This document shows, piece by piece, positions 12,197-23,150 of a stretch of 64,000 bases of DNA (positions are counted from its first letter, which is position 1; every line of letters begins with the position of its first letter). The DNA comes from Periplaneta americana (lineage: Eukaryota; Arthropoda; Insecta; Blattodea; Blattidae): NCBI RefSeq assembly GCF_040183065.1, contig NC_091122.1:152673955-152737954 (forward strand). Direction: 5' to 3'. The position numbers and the translations under genes were made by a program. The notes beneath the pieces are model-generated. The model worked only from the letters and a program-made list of their open reading frames with translations. It was not told the DNA's origin and ran no database searches.

Positions 12197-12354
12197 GTAA
12201 CTATTGTATCTGTTTAAACATAAATTAGATAAAATGATACTTATTTAGAACAAACTGCAGAATTCCTTAATAGGAAAGTATTAATGCAAGCGATTACCTG
12301 AAGGACCATCGTAATGACGATGAGAAGCAGGAGTAGAATTGAAGTTGCTGTCAT
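8708..12354 (-). CDS. Secreted C-x5-C peptide precursor, gene 1 (spliced)
   Basis: Spliced gene for a 47-residue secreted peptide of unknown function. Coding exons: 12354-12298 (19 codons: ATG, polar start, a run of leucine and isoleucine, ending VLQ, donor GTAATC), 11187-11154 (34 nt: VFNMVDAAPQG plus one base, donor GTAAGT), and 8760-8708 (acceptor TTTCAG; mature end QWGCRPVRVCLQQYKEG, then TAA). Introns are phase 0 and phase 1. A signal peptidase cut after VDA would leave APQG plus the cysteine-containing part; the two cysteines are five residues apart and could form one disulfide. An acceptor TTTTTTCAG at 12380 shows that the ATG exon is preceded by a 5' UTR exon. The paralogue at 37026-45411 has identical coding-exon lengths up to the last exon and the same phases. 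Intron 1 carries an AAT microsatellite and a long SINE. I recognise no known family. Bioactive or antimicrobial peptide is only a guess. Confidence 0.82.
9290..9735 (+). mobile_element. Mariner (DD34D) transposase C-terminal half, truncated
   Basis: The plus strand encodes LLHDNARPHISHNTTKQIRK, then HPPYSPDLEPCDYNLFGKLK and LRRVGSDFYPAGVQVLVPRW. This is the mariner catalytic region: from the D of HDNA to the D of PCDY the spacing is the DD34D one, apart from a one-codon disruption near 9393. The N-terminal half is absent and the frame after WKTL is broken. The end near 9725 may be the element's 3' end. It sits in the last intron of peptide gene 1. Confidence 0.85.
9780..9938 (+). repeat. (ATGAT)n pentanucleotide microsatellite
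   Basis: More than 20 near-perfect ATGAT units with ATAAGAT variants at the left edge. The open minus frame (HIISY repeats) is an artefact. Confidence 0.96.
10019..11077 (+). mobile_element. LINE-A copy 3 with a mariner piece inside
   Basis: RT of family A on the plus strand: GEEMSGESEIGRRIRQGSPL at the left, then after an interruption MGGVIVGGRRIKFIRFADDL (catalytic FADD at about 10360-10375), NANKTKTMVIGKK, and a decayed 3' part ending near 11077, followed by an AAT microsatellite. At 10109-10269 a piece of mariner transposase replaces continuous LINE sequence, flanked by an 11-bp duplication of LINE sequence (ACCCTGTTCAA at 10098-10108 and 10270-10280). Frameshifts occur throughout. Confidence 0.87.
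10109..10269 (+). mobile_element. Internal mariner fragment inserted in LINE-A
   Basis: Encodes ARPHVSHKTTDQIRKLGWK and HPLYSPDLAPCDYHLFDKLK, the DD34D region. The piece has no terminal repeats and starts and stops inside the coding region, yet an 11-bp direct duplication of target sequence flanks it. It is close to the fragment at 9290-9735, 0.8 kb away, and could be copied from it or a relative. Confidence 0.85.
11078..11142 (+). repeat. (AAT)n microsatellite
   Basis: About 21 AAT units, directly between the LINE-A tail and exon 3 of peptide gene 1. Confidence 0.95.
11555..12139 (+). repeat. Long tRNA-related SINE, decayed
   Basis: A roughly 580-bp repeat. Its left end has a B-box-like segment (GAATTCAATTCC) after AACGGATTGAACGG. 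The middle has GTGCCGACCACAACACCTC and GTCCTAGTGGAGAAAG. The right end has TCCACCTCTGCTTCGGCATG, CAGCCGGCTGGTCGG and GGGCTGTAGCGC, followed by an ATT run. I recall similar sequences as repeats in other insect genomes, from memory only. It may be two SINEs end to end with a border near 11815. It lies in intron 1 of peptide gene 1. Confidence 0.6.
12138..12196 (+). repeat. (ATT)n microsatellite
   Basis: About 19 ATT units at the end of the long SINE. Confidence 0.95.
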
Positions 12355-12845
12355 CTTTGTAGTCTGTACGAACTGCTGTCTGAAAAAATAATTACACATA
12401 CAAGATTTCAGAATGGATGAATTAATGTACTTTTTGTGTCCTCTTTCAAAACTGGTATCCAAAATTCTACATGCATTGGTATCATTATTAAGAAATAAAA
12501 GGACAATATTATACCTCGCAATGAAGGCAAAAACCTGAGTATTCTAAAATTCTGCCCAACACCTGTAAATAAAATAGCCCGTTGTTATGTTCATATCTAA
12601 TAAAATCAAGTTATCTCTTATATTCATAAAAGGATCAGATAAATAAGGTTTAAAGTCTTAATGGTTGTTACGATTGGTTTAAACATGCACTAAAACCAGA
12701 CGTAAGTGCAAGTTTGAACCAATAAATTATTGAGATTTGCGATAAATTAATTAGTTTAGGAAATTCTATATTTATTATGTATAACTACATTTGTATATAG
12801 ATCTTTTTGTTAAATTATTAAGTTCTGTACTTTTGTGAACTAATA

Positions 12846-13407
<562 letters not shown>

Positions 13408-14085
13408 TTATGTTCATATTATCGGTGCTAGGAACAACGAGCGGTATTTTCAATATTGATTTTTGACGTAGAATTATGTGATTCTTCGCAGCGAATATGG
13501 ACACGCTTCCGGGACCAGTGATGAAACGAAAAATGACAGAATTTCGAATGCTTACTGCAGTGTTTCCCAAGCTTTTTCATTTCGGGGAATCCCATGATCC
13601 ATCCCAGGAATCTGTAGAGTAGGAAGACGAAACAAGACCTCTACCCAAGTGGTATGTGGGAGGGCTAGGGCCAATGATCGCTCGGAGGAGAGTGTTGGTT
13701 GAACGAAGATAGCAATCGCTTGCAGGGAGGGGATCATTTCTATCTGAACTCTACTCTACCTTCTACCACGAGCATCTTACCCCTTAGCGGACTCGAGCTG
13801 ATGCTGGCCGCAATACACTCCGGCACAGATAGACTCCGCCCTCATATGCGCGAAGTACAGTAACTCCACAGATTCCTGGGACGGACTATAGAAGAGTTTA
13901 CTTAAACCTCGGGGAACCCCGGCAGCCTGACCCGTAATATTTTCACCTAGGCCAAAGTATAAGCTTGTGTTGGACATTAGGTGATCCATATCACTATTTG
14001 TCTGTATGTCCGCCCTCTGTCTCTCTATCTGTCTGTCTGTCTGTCTGTCTGGATAGAAACAATTTGGAACAACTGGATAATACCA
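13408..14085. other. No recognisable gene
   Basis: Two short frames overlap near 13552-14133, but neither has a domain. A short CTGT run lies at 14028-14051. Nothing else recognised. Confidence 0.45.
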
Positions 14086-14093
14086 CAGTCTAG

Positions 14094-14266
14094 TATATAC
14101 AGTCGCGAAGCTCAATAAGTAGTAAATATGCAAACATTAGATAGTTGCTCACCACTAGGATCGCTAATATCGCCTCATTACAGGCAATGCAAAATAGTAC
14201 CGTCACAGTCTATTGTTTCTAGCACCCTCAAAACTCAAGCTTCGTGACTGTATATAGTAGACTGTG
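14094..14266 (+). mobile_element. MITE family M1, copy b
   Basis: Inverted ends CACAGTCTAGTATATACAGT at the left and the matching GACTGTATATAGTAGACTGT at the right. A direct duplication of 7-8 bp (ATAATAC, with a shared G) flanks it at 14087-14093 and 14267-14273. The interior matches copies a and c. A hAT-like MITE is likely from the duplication length. Confidence 0.78.
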
Positions 14267-14273
14267 ATAATAC

Positions 14274-16250
14274 GCACGGTACAGCAATGTCGGTAGTCGA
14301 CTTTACTGGCTGGCCACTAGTCACCGGACCGTACCGAGTCGTGTCAAACAAACGACAATCGAAATGGTGGTAGTGAAATTCGCAACTATATTCTTAAATA
14401 AATCACTCCATTAGTCAAGTGCAAGGTTTATGTAGTATAACTGCGGTGTTTTGAATACATTAAAAGAAAATACAGATGTAGTAAGATTCTAAAAGTAGGT
14501 TATCACAACGAAATTAAGAGGAAAAAAGATCTGTTTCACGGAATATCATTCAAATGACGGAAAGTAAATTTCCGGTTAATGTTCGCCAAATCGTTAAGTA
14601 CCTAATTATGACCTCGTTGAGGTTTTATTTGTGGCCTAGAGAAAAATACCTGGCCTTTTACGAAAAAGAAATTTTAGGGGCCATGAAATTATTCACCGTT
14701 TTCATTATATTATTGTTTATCAATATTATGAAACAAAAACTGTCATAAAGGCCATGGCCGACTAGAAACATTGACGCCAAAGAGATAAACCAATTCGGCC
14801 GTGATGAAACAAAAGAAAATGCGACAGATATTTTAGTTCGAGATAAAATGGACACTTTACAAGACATAGTGAAACGTTTCCAGAAGGAAATGACAAAAAG
14901 TTACAATTCTTGCCTGTTTGCGCATGCGCGGACTTGGTTAATAAAAACCTAAACTAACCAAACCTAACCTCCGTATATGCAAGGTGTGTAACCGGAGCAA
15001 GAAGGGAACTTCTTCATTTGATCTGCAACGTACACGCGAAAATAAATTCAAGTAAGGATCACGCTCCCACTACATGAGAGGTCCGCGCATGCGCTACAGC
15101 AAAACTGTTTCTCTCCCAACTCTCTCATCTAAGCCACATAATCTACTCGCAATATTTACGCAAATACACCTTGTCGCTAACAGTGGTGCTATCTCTCAGT
15201 AATGTTCAGAACGAAGGAGGTAGAGAAAAAAAAACACATTTCTCCTTCTAACGACGCCACACACCAACACCATGTTCTTATGTTGGCGACATTGTGTATT
15301 TAGTTAAATTTGGTGGTAAACGTAACGGCACAGTTGGCGGACAATTTTTTCTAAACTTTTTTGTTGAATATAGTTCATATTCAATATCTGCCACTTATTT
15401 TTCAGGAAATTACGCACTTGAAATATAATACTTACATTTTAGTAAATAATTTACATTCCTTGTTAGAAATCAAGAGAACACTCGATGGTAACATTACAAT
15501 ACTTTCCCCCATACTTCATAATGAGAGAGTAAAAGTAGGTAGATAAAAGTCATTCAGGAAATACAGCCTTGGTAATTGGCGGCATTCTTAGGCACTAAAC
15601 AAGTAGCGAATAAATGACAGAAAGAGGGTTTTTATTAGTCACAATTAAAAAAATATACCAGAAGTACTTTGAAAATTATAGACTTGTAGACGAGAGCATG
15701 ATCTATGAAACACATAAAACCGAAGTGAACTTCGCCATATGTCTACTTTAACAGAAACTTTTTGTTGAAGGCTGTAGATATTTTCAATCGTCGTTTAAAA
15801 CATTTAGCTGGAAATGTCCCTCTTACATGTAGCCTTGTCACGACGAGTTATTCTGGACAGCTTGACACTACCGATGTATTTTATGGACACTAACAGTTAA
15901 AAGCACTTAATAATGTCAAGATTTTAGACACGTTATTCAACGTTTTGAATGTCCAGGCTAGTTTCCAATAAACAAGGAAATTTCATTATTGGATCAACTC
16001 CGTGACGATATGTTTCTAACAAAAAGATATTTAAAAAATGAGTTTCATCAAATATAAGTATCCTCTTACAAGGGAAGTGTTTCGGCTGGAACAGGAATTT
16101 TTGGTTAAAAACTTGTACAGACGCTTACCTCACAATGGTGATGAAGACCGTAAAAGCATTCATTTGTGTAACTCTCCGTTTGGTTGGTATTGGTCAATAC
16201 ACTTCTTTAAAAATGTACCGGTACATGAGGATTCTCTATAAAATGCATGA
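14274..16250. other. Unannotated stretch with an inverted GCGCATGCGC pair
   Basis: No gene recognised. At 14920-14929 and 15085-15094 lie two copies of the palindrome GCGCATGCGC in inverted wider context (GCGCATGCGCGGACTT against AGGTCCGCGCATGCGC). The palindrome is the core of an NRF1-type site, but the inverted flanks could equally be the arms of a small repeat. Confidence 0.4.
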
Positions 16251-16289
16251 AACAGCATGGAGCAGAGCAATAAGCACAACACACAGAAG

Positions 16290-16645
16290 CAACACCTGAA
16301 CAATCTTCTGAACCACACTCCAGTGCTCAAAAATCAAATGCTACCTGAATTACATTTTTGAAGTCCGAGACTTGTTCAGGATTCACGTAACCAGCTGACT
16401 GCCAGGAATACTGAAGCATAGGGCGGTATACTGGAGCAGACAATAGGTTATGAATAACAGAGTGCATTTTCATTATAAACACTCGATTTCCCAAGTTAAG
16501 TTATGGATTCTCAGCAAGAGTCCTTATGTAATCTGTTATCCTCCGAGCATATATTCTGTATTGTCTAAGGATATAGACATCCAGAGGTTGAATATATTTA
16601 GTTTTCAGGTGGAATGATCATACATTCCATGTCCTATCCTTGGGA
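16290..16645 (-). pseudogene. DDE transposase C-terminal remnant
   Basis: Minus-strand frame with YIQPLDVYILRQYRIYARRI, then TDYIRTLAENP, and RVFIMKMHSVIHNLLSAPVY followed by RPMLQYSWQSAGYVNPEQV. The QPLDVY motif resembles the last catalytic motif of pogo-like DDE transposases. I recall the block as common in insect genomes but cannot name the family with certainty. Stops interrupt the frame, and the N-terminal catalytic region is not visible. Confidence 0.55.
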
Positions 16646-18178
16646 TGATTCATTTATTAAGCTTGTGTCCTTGTGCGCATTCAATGACTCACACAACAGT
16701 GTGCATTTTTGATTAGCTGCAATATTTTCAGACAGAACGTTAGAGAAAGATGTTCTTAAATGGGCTTTAGACATTTTACCACTCGCACTAGCTTCTAGGC
16801 TAGGCTAGGCTTACGGGTAAGGTGTCCCATCCCCTTAACTTGTGCAGTGCTCTCCCCACTCCTCAACTTGTACGATGCTCTAACAGACAAACCACACATT
16901 CCACAAACGAATGCTTTTGGGAGCTTTACAGAGATGTAAAGATGGGCCTGTATACAAATTATGGATACGAAATTCCTGTTCGAGCCGAAACCCTTCCCTT
17001 GTTAGTGTGTCCATATATTATGGCATCTCATCAAACTACAAAATACGAGATGTTAAATATGAATATTAAATTGGTATCCTTTTAAAAAACTGAAAATCTT
17101 CTTTCATTCACAATAGCCTATAGAGTAATAAACGATAAACATTGTATGAGTATAGAATTTATAAATTTTTACGTAGAACTACTCCTTTCTTCCCGCTTGT
17201 TATGGGGAGTGGTAACTTAGAAATTGACAGTGACATAAAAATTCAACCTCCATTGTTCTCCTTTTATTCCCCTTGGTCTTGTCTTCTCCTTGTTATCTTT
17301 GCCGTGTCCTTGTTGTTCTTGTCTTCCCCTTGACATCATTGAATTCCCCTTGTCGTTCTTATATTCTAGTTGTCGTTCTTGTATCCCCTGTACTATCAGC
17401 GTATTTCACTTGTTATCCTTAACTTTATCATGTTCTCCTTGTATTCTCCTTGTTCACTTTGCATTCCCCTTATTCTCCTTGTATGCCATTTTGTCCTCCG
17501 CTCTCTATTCGTCAACAACTCCTTCCACATAAAGATATGCAGCATAGTAAAGCTTTGAAAGTCAGCCATTACGATCTTCAATGTCGCCAAATTATGAAAC
17601 AAGCATTCTGTTACAAAAGAAGCTAAACCACAACCCTTTATACCAAATAGTTTCAGAGATATTTTTATTTTTATGCAATACTGCGGGATGAGAAAATGAA
17701 GTAGTTTGACACAAAAAAATGTGTGACATAATGAAGAAACTTAAAATTAGAATTTTCAATAAGTTATGTATCAAATTATGCAGAAGATTCCAAATAATTA
17801 TTTGTGACAAAAACTAAATTTTGAATATTTTCTCCTATTTCGCCTTACGAAGAGGTCAGAATTGTTTTGTTTGCGTATTTGTTTAAAGAGCGTTAGAAAA
17901 AGTATTGAAACAAGTGTTTTCCCGGAGAGAAACGTGTCTAAAAAATCCTCATAGTTTAAAAAACACTATGCACTACTCCGTCGATATAGGAGAAAGTCAA
18001 TGTTCATCTACTTAGGTATAACATACGGAGCAAGTCCCCTGCAATCGGCAAGCGGTAGAGCATGAAAGTCGAGGAAAAACATCGATCATACGGGAATGTG
18101 TATTTAAGAGTTAATTCATTATAAGAATTGAATCTGATACAACGTTAATACAAATTAATTTTATTTCCTAGATTATAT
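16646..18178. other. No recognisable gene; cryptic CCTTGT-rich repeat
   Basis: 17255-17490 is a degenerate tandem array of units of roughly 20-24 bp built on TCCCCTTGTCGTTCTTGT. The plus-strand frames there are by-products of the repeat. Nothing else recognised. Confidence 0.5.
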
Positions 18179-18179
18179 C

Positions 18180-18930
18180 TATCTATAAAATATAAATAAA
18201 TATATAAAAATAAATCCATAAATTAATAAATAATGAGTAAATGAATAAAATACTAAATGAATGAATAAATACATAAGTAAATAATAATTAATAAGAAAAT
18301 GAATGAATGAATAAATGAATGAATTAATGAATGAATGAATAAGTACATAGATAAAAATACATAAGTAAATTTGTAAGTAAGTGAGTGTGTGAGTGAGCGA
18401 GTGAATGAATGAATGAATGAATGAATGAATGAATGAATGAATGAATGAATGAATGAATGAATGAATGAATGGATGGATGAATGAATGAATGAATAAGTAC
18501 ATAGATAAAAATACGTGAATAAATTTGTAAGTTAGTAAGTGAGTGAGCGAGTGAATGAATGAATGAATGAATGAATGAATGAATGAATGAATGAATAAAT
18601 AAGTACATAGATAAAAATACATAAGTAAATTTGTAAATAATTGAGTGTGTGAATGAATGAATGAATGAATGAATGAATGAATGAATGAATGAATGAATGA
18701 ATGAATGAATGAATGAATGAATGAATGAATGAATACATAGATAAAAATACATAAGTAAATTTTTAAATAACTGAGTGTGTGAGTGAATGAATGAATGAAT
18801 GAATGAATGAATGAATACATATATAAAAATACATAAGTAAATTTGTAAATAAGTGAGTGTGTGAAGGAATGAGTGGAAAAATAAATAAACAAACAAAGTA
18901 AGTAAATAAATAGTAAAATAAATAAATATT
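18180..18930 (-). repeat. TGAA satellite with higher-order units
   Basis: Blocks of GAAT/TGAA tetranucleotides are separated by a recurring linker (AAGTACATAGATAAAAATAC, then a TAAGTAAATTTGTAA-type phrase and GAGTGAGCGAGTG). The linker recurs at least five times (near 18340, 18498, 18601, 18735 and 18820), so tetranucleotide growth happened inside a longer unit. The open minus frames of HSFI repeats are artefacts. Confidence 0.95.
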
Positions 18931-19845
18931 ACCTTAAACTCTCCAGCAATATTTTAAATATTTGAGCCGCTTTCAAGGCGTTGAATAATATTTACTTTGT
19001 CAAAACTACTCAGACGTGAACGTTTTTTGACATGATGCCTTACCGATATGCGGAGGCTTAGATTCTCGTCACAACAGGCCACGTTGTACTCTTTTCTGCT
19101 TTCTTTAGATCCAAACGCATTCTACTAAATCGCGGAACAGTATATTTGTCTACCTCTGTATTTGGACTGTGGTTTTCGTTAAAACTAGTTTCCCTCGGGT
19201 GCAGAAATATTAATTTACGAGATGCAAATTATGCTTGCAATTAAATTTATTCAGTTTAAATTGAATTATCTTTTAGCATTGACATGAGGTTCATTAACGC
19301 CTAAACATGCGTTTAATTACATATAACTAGCTTATTAACTTTTATTTCTCATTTAGGCCTACACAGTTGCATAATATACTACACGCAATTGACAGTCATC
19401 ACATTAATATTACAACAGCCCTATAATCACATCTTTAGGGGCCTAAAATGTGACAGACTAATCATTAATATAGACGTTTAAATTAATTATCACATTTCAG
19501 TAGAATTCAAAAATCAATCTGTACGTCCATACCAACATTCTGTTCATTAACTGTGTATTTAAATTTCACTGAACATATTTATTTTCTAAAGTGTATATTC
19601 TTTAATAGTGAGACCAATAACAATAATTACTGGGTTGATAAAAAAATTTCTCAACTTTCTTTTCGCTATGACAGAAGTTTTTATTTGAGATGAATAGATG
19701 ACAGAAATTAATCAGTAACATATTCTACTATTTTATCTATAACAATTGGTTGAATTTCTCATTTTCTTTGCCTTATTATAGACCATTTTGCCTCAAAGCG
19801 TTGTCCGGGGTGCACCACGTGGAGGAGGTCTATGTCGCACTTTTA
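18931..19845. other. No recognisable gene
   Basis: AT-rich sequence without recognisable domain, repeat or splice structure. Confidence 0.5.
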
Positions 19846-19849
19846 TTCC

Positions 19850-20450
19850 ATATGGATAAATTTACAAACGCCGTCAACCTCTCGGACTCAAAAGCAGCCA
19901 TTTTGTCTATAAATAAAACTGACCACCCCTACACAGAACAAATCAATAATTGTCAAAAAATACTTGCAACTTTAAAAGAACATTGCAAAACATTTGTGTT
20001 ACAATGGATCCCAGGACATTGTAATCTACATGGGAATAAACAGGCTGACACATTAGCTAAGAAGGGTGCCAATCTCAAAATAAACCCACGGAAATCTTTG
20101 TCATTTAGCTCAGTAAAACAGTATATCAAGCAAATACAAAAAATAATCACCAACAAGAATTGGACATAAACATTTCGCAACATGGTAGGAAATTACTGAA
20201 GGATATACCTCCTGAACCCAGAAGACAGCAGTTGCAAGCTGTCGTCTTAACACTGAACATGACATCCTGGGTAAACACCTCAATCGTCTTGGCATCCTTC
20301 CATCAGCATCCTGCATTTTGTGCCATCATCAGGAAGACATGGATAGAAACACCTTGCAAAATTCCCTGCTCTGAAATCCTCCAAGGAAGTCGACCGCTAC
20401 TGGGAAGCCAGAGCCCGAATGTTTTTAATTACTTAATCCGTAGTTTTGTT
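19850..20450 (+). mobile_element. I/Jockey-type LINE fragment: RNase H and zinc-knuckle tail
   Basis: A retrotransposon RNase H domain: NLSDSKAAILSIN (second acidic motif), then FVLQWIPGHCNLHGNKQADT with LAKKGA (final catalytic DTLA motif). After a frame change the C-terminus reads DILGKHLNRLGILPSASCIL and CHHQEDMD, the usual Cys/His knuckle that follows RNase H in these LINEs. No RT domain precedes it. A second, more decayed copy of the same part is at 39598. Confidence 0.84.
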
Positions 20451-21186
20451 CACCACTTTCTTGTTTTTCGCTCAGTCAATGATAGTAAATATCATGTACT
20501 AGCCATTAGACAAATAAATATTATCTATAACTCTCTGCGAACGCTGGGGTAGTTTTTGGATTCCGCGTCTGAAGAAATCTGCTGGTTTGGAGTTAAAGAA
20601 GTCAAGCGAAGTTACTTTTTTTTATCACACTTATTAATATTGTGTTATTATTGTAAGCTGTTGTGCTGTTATATTATTGGTTAATCCGTGTTTGCAACCA
20701 CAATAATATTAATAATAAGTAAATAATAATAAAAAATGTATATTTCAAACTACAGTACATAGCGAATGAACATTGCCTTAAGAAATCCACGTATAAAAAA
20801 TTGAAAGTGGAATTTCATGTACCTGGCTGTGTGTAATAAATTAGTAGGCCTTGTAGAAAAGAAGACAATCTACTGATTATTGCCAACTTTTATACATGAT
20901 CCTTTGATAACATAATATAAGTTTTAGATTAGGTTATTCAAAATAATTATATAATGTTTTACTATTATAATTGCAGTTGTGTATTTCATTTTGAAGATTT
21001 TTTGTCATTATGTTATGTAACTTTTTTCTCGAAGATTAATAATTCATGTTTTCATGCAGTTCAATAACAGTAATTTAAGTAACTAGTGTATAATCTTGGC
21101 AATTATGGCACGAGTGAATGCGAGCACGCTAATTTTCACGAATGTTTATAATGAAGATTATACACGGGATAAATACAACGTTTTAT

Positions 21187-21381
21187 CACAGTATAGTATA
21201 TATATAGTCACGAAGCTTGAGTTGCTGAGGGTACTAGCACGTACTAGGAACAATAGACTGTGCCGGTACTATTTCGCATAGTCTGTAGTGAGGCGATAGT
21301 AGCGATCCTAGTGATTAGCAACTATCTATGGATGCACATTCCCTACGTATTGAACTTCGTGACTGTATATACTAGACTGTG
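21187..21381 (+). mobile_element. MITE family M1, copy c
   Basis: Left end CACAGTATAGTATATATATA, right end TATACTAGACTGTG. Direct duplication GTTTTAT at 21180-21186 and GTTTTAC at 21382-21388 (one mismatch). Near-identical interior to copy a. Confidence 0.8.
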
Positions 21382-21488
21382 GTTTTACGCTATCCTAGCA
21401 ATAAAATATGTAAAAAAAAAACTAGGCCTATTATTTATAAAATGTAGTGTTATGACGTAGTAGAGACATGTGTATTGGATATAACGTA

Positions 21489-22744
21489 ATAGTGGCTTGT
21501 GCAGCAAATGCTGCAAACTAAGTTCATTAGACGTTCAAATAAACATTTTTCAGATTTATTTTCAACGAAGAATACCAGACATTTGGAAAGTTATTTTCTT
21601 CCATAATAATGAAAGATACTCTCTCTCGAGCCAATACTGAAGAGAACCATGCATATAAATAACTACACCACACCACCATTAAATATATGAAAAAGACCCA
21701 ACCCCACTTGATTAATAATTATAAAAATATTTGATTTTTAATAATATTATTATCTTACGTAAGTTTTATAGCTTTCAGTAACATATACTATATAGCCGCC
21801 ACTCAGTAAAATATAGAAATCAAAATCTAATTTAAGTTATTCTCTACATCTGCTTATATAACCCCAAAACGTTTCACTTGCATATCATCAATATAGCATT
21901 AATATGTATAATTAATAAAAAATAGTCACATCATGGCATTAACTACAATAATATTTCATTTCTAATGGTAATAATGTCATCAAACCACCTCAAGTTTTGT
22001 AGTTTTTAATATCCAATACACAGCTGTACCCAGAAAATTACACACCACAGAATCAAACCTGTAAATTATTTTTAGTAAGTTAAGTTTTTAATAACCAATT
22101 TATTTATTTTTTATTGGGTTATTTCACGACGCTGTATCAACATCTAGGTTATTTAGCGTCTGAATGAAATGAAGGTGATAATGCTGGTGAAATGAGTCCG
22201 GGGTCCAGCACCGAAAGTTACCCAGCATTTATTCGTATTGGGTTGAGGAAAAACCCCGGAAAAAACCTCAATCAGGTAAGTTTCCCCGACCGGGATTCGA
22301 ACCCGGGCCACCTGGTTTCACGGCCAGACGCGCTGACCGTTACTCCACAGGTGTGGACAATAACCAATTTAATTTGAGCTCTAAATATGTCAGCATTCTT
22401 GCAGATCATGGCCTTCGTGTAATATTGTTTACTGTAGAATGTGTTTTGTTTTATTGTGAAATGTAACACGGCCGACTTGATGCTCGCTTCTCTTCTCCTT
22501 TACAAAAAAGCGAAGGTTATATCAAGTAGGCCGTGAATTCTATTAGCTAGTTCTCAAAACTGACGACAGATGGATTGTGGAAAATAGGAAAATTATGTTT
22601 AAAAATTGACATTTCACTGAAAACTACTATTTTTCCGAAAAAATTTGGGTTCCAAGCTTCAAAATGAGGGGTCATTTATTAAAATCCGTTCAGCCGTTTT
22701 CCCGTAATTTCCATTACCAGTTCAAATTATATAGCCTATATAGA
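21489..22744 (-). mobile_element. Non-autonomous Helitron, copy 1
   Basis: On the minus strand it starts TCTATATAGGC after an A. It ends with a hairpin GCAGCATTTGCTGC, then ACAAGCC and a terminal CTAT (a one-base variant of CTAG) before a T. This is the Helitron layout: 5' TC, 3' hairpin plus CTRR, insertion between A and T. Copies at 41909 and 45691 agree over most of the length. A SINE-1 is inserted at 22103-22358. Confidence 0.82.
22103..22358 (-). repeat. SINE-1, full length, tRNA-derived
   Basis: On the minus strand a tRNA-like head (A box in TGGAGTAACGGTCAGCGCG, B box in GGGTTCGAATCCCGG) is followed by a body with CCCAGCATTT-type sequence and the tail GACGCTAAATAACCTAG plus GTTGATACAGCGTCG. 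A 13-bp duplication AATAACCAATTTA flanks it at 22090-22102 and 22359-22371. Its target is Helitron copy 1. Confidence 0.93.
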
Positions 22745-23150
22745 TATTGCATGATTGCTAAGTAACCGTTTCGTTATTGTTTTGAAGCTTTTCCTTACAG
22801 GTACGTTGTATAAAATTATGTTGTGAAGGCGGTGATGACGGCATGAAATACTAGTTGCTAAGTAGAATTAGGCCAATTGTGCACGATTTGTAGCGTCATA
22901 ACAAACGTGTTTTAATGCCAGGATTGCATAAATAAAATCTTTTCTTCTGTAGTATAATAATCCATTATTTAAAGATTAATGCCATCAAACAGACTTTTAG
23001 TTAGCAATAATCAGTAGATACCCTTCTTTTCTACAAGGCCTACTGATTTATTACACATGGCCAGCTACATGTAATTCCACTTTCAATTTTTTATTCGTGA
23101 ATTTGTTATGGCAATGTCAATTCCCTTATAGTTTGAAATGCACATGGTAT

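Larger units (their letters stand above)
20732..23150. mobile_element. Composite with about 200-bp inverted arms
   Basis: The left arm (about 20740-20925) and right arm (about 22965-23140) are inverted copies. They share AAAAAATTGAAAGTGGAAT, GTGTAATAAATTAGTAGGCC and CTTGTAGAAAAGAAG with few differences. Between them lie MITE M1 copy c and Helitron copy 1, which itself contains a SINE. I infer a fold-back or TIR element that received these insertions. The outer borders are not sharp. Confidence 0.65.

Noticed and set aside
17142-17558. Plus frames with hydrophobic, cysteine-rich sequence
   Set aside because: Products of a degenerate CCTTGT repeat, not membrane proteins.
18179-18896. Minus frames with HSFI repeats
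   Set aside because: By-products of the TGAA satellite.
22192-22377. Frame beginning MSPGSSTESYPAF, also seen at 28992 and 52045
   Set aside because: It recurs wherever SINE-1 lies in the right orientation; it is translated SINE sequence.
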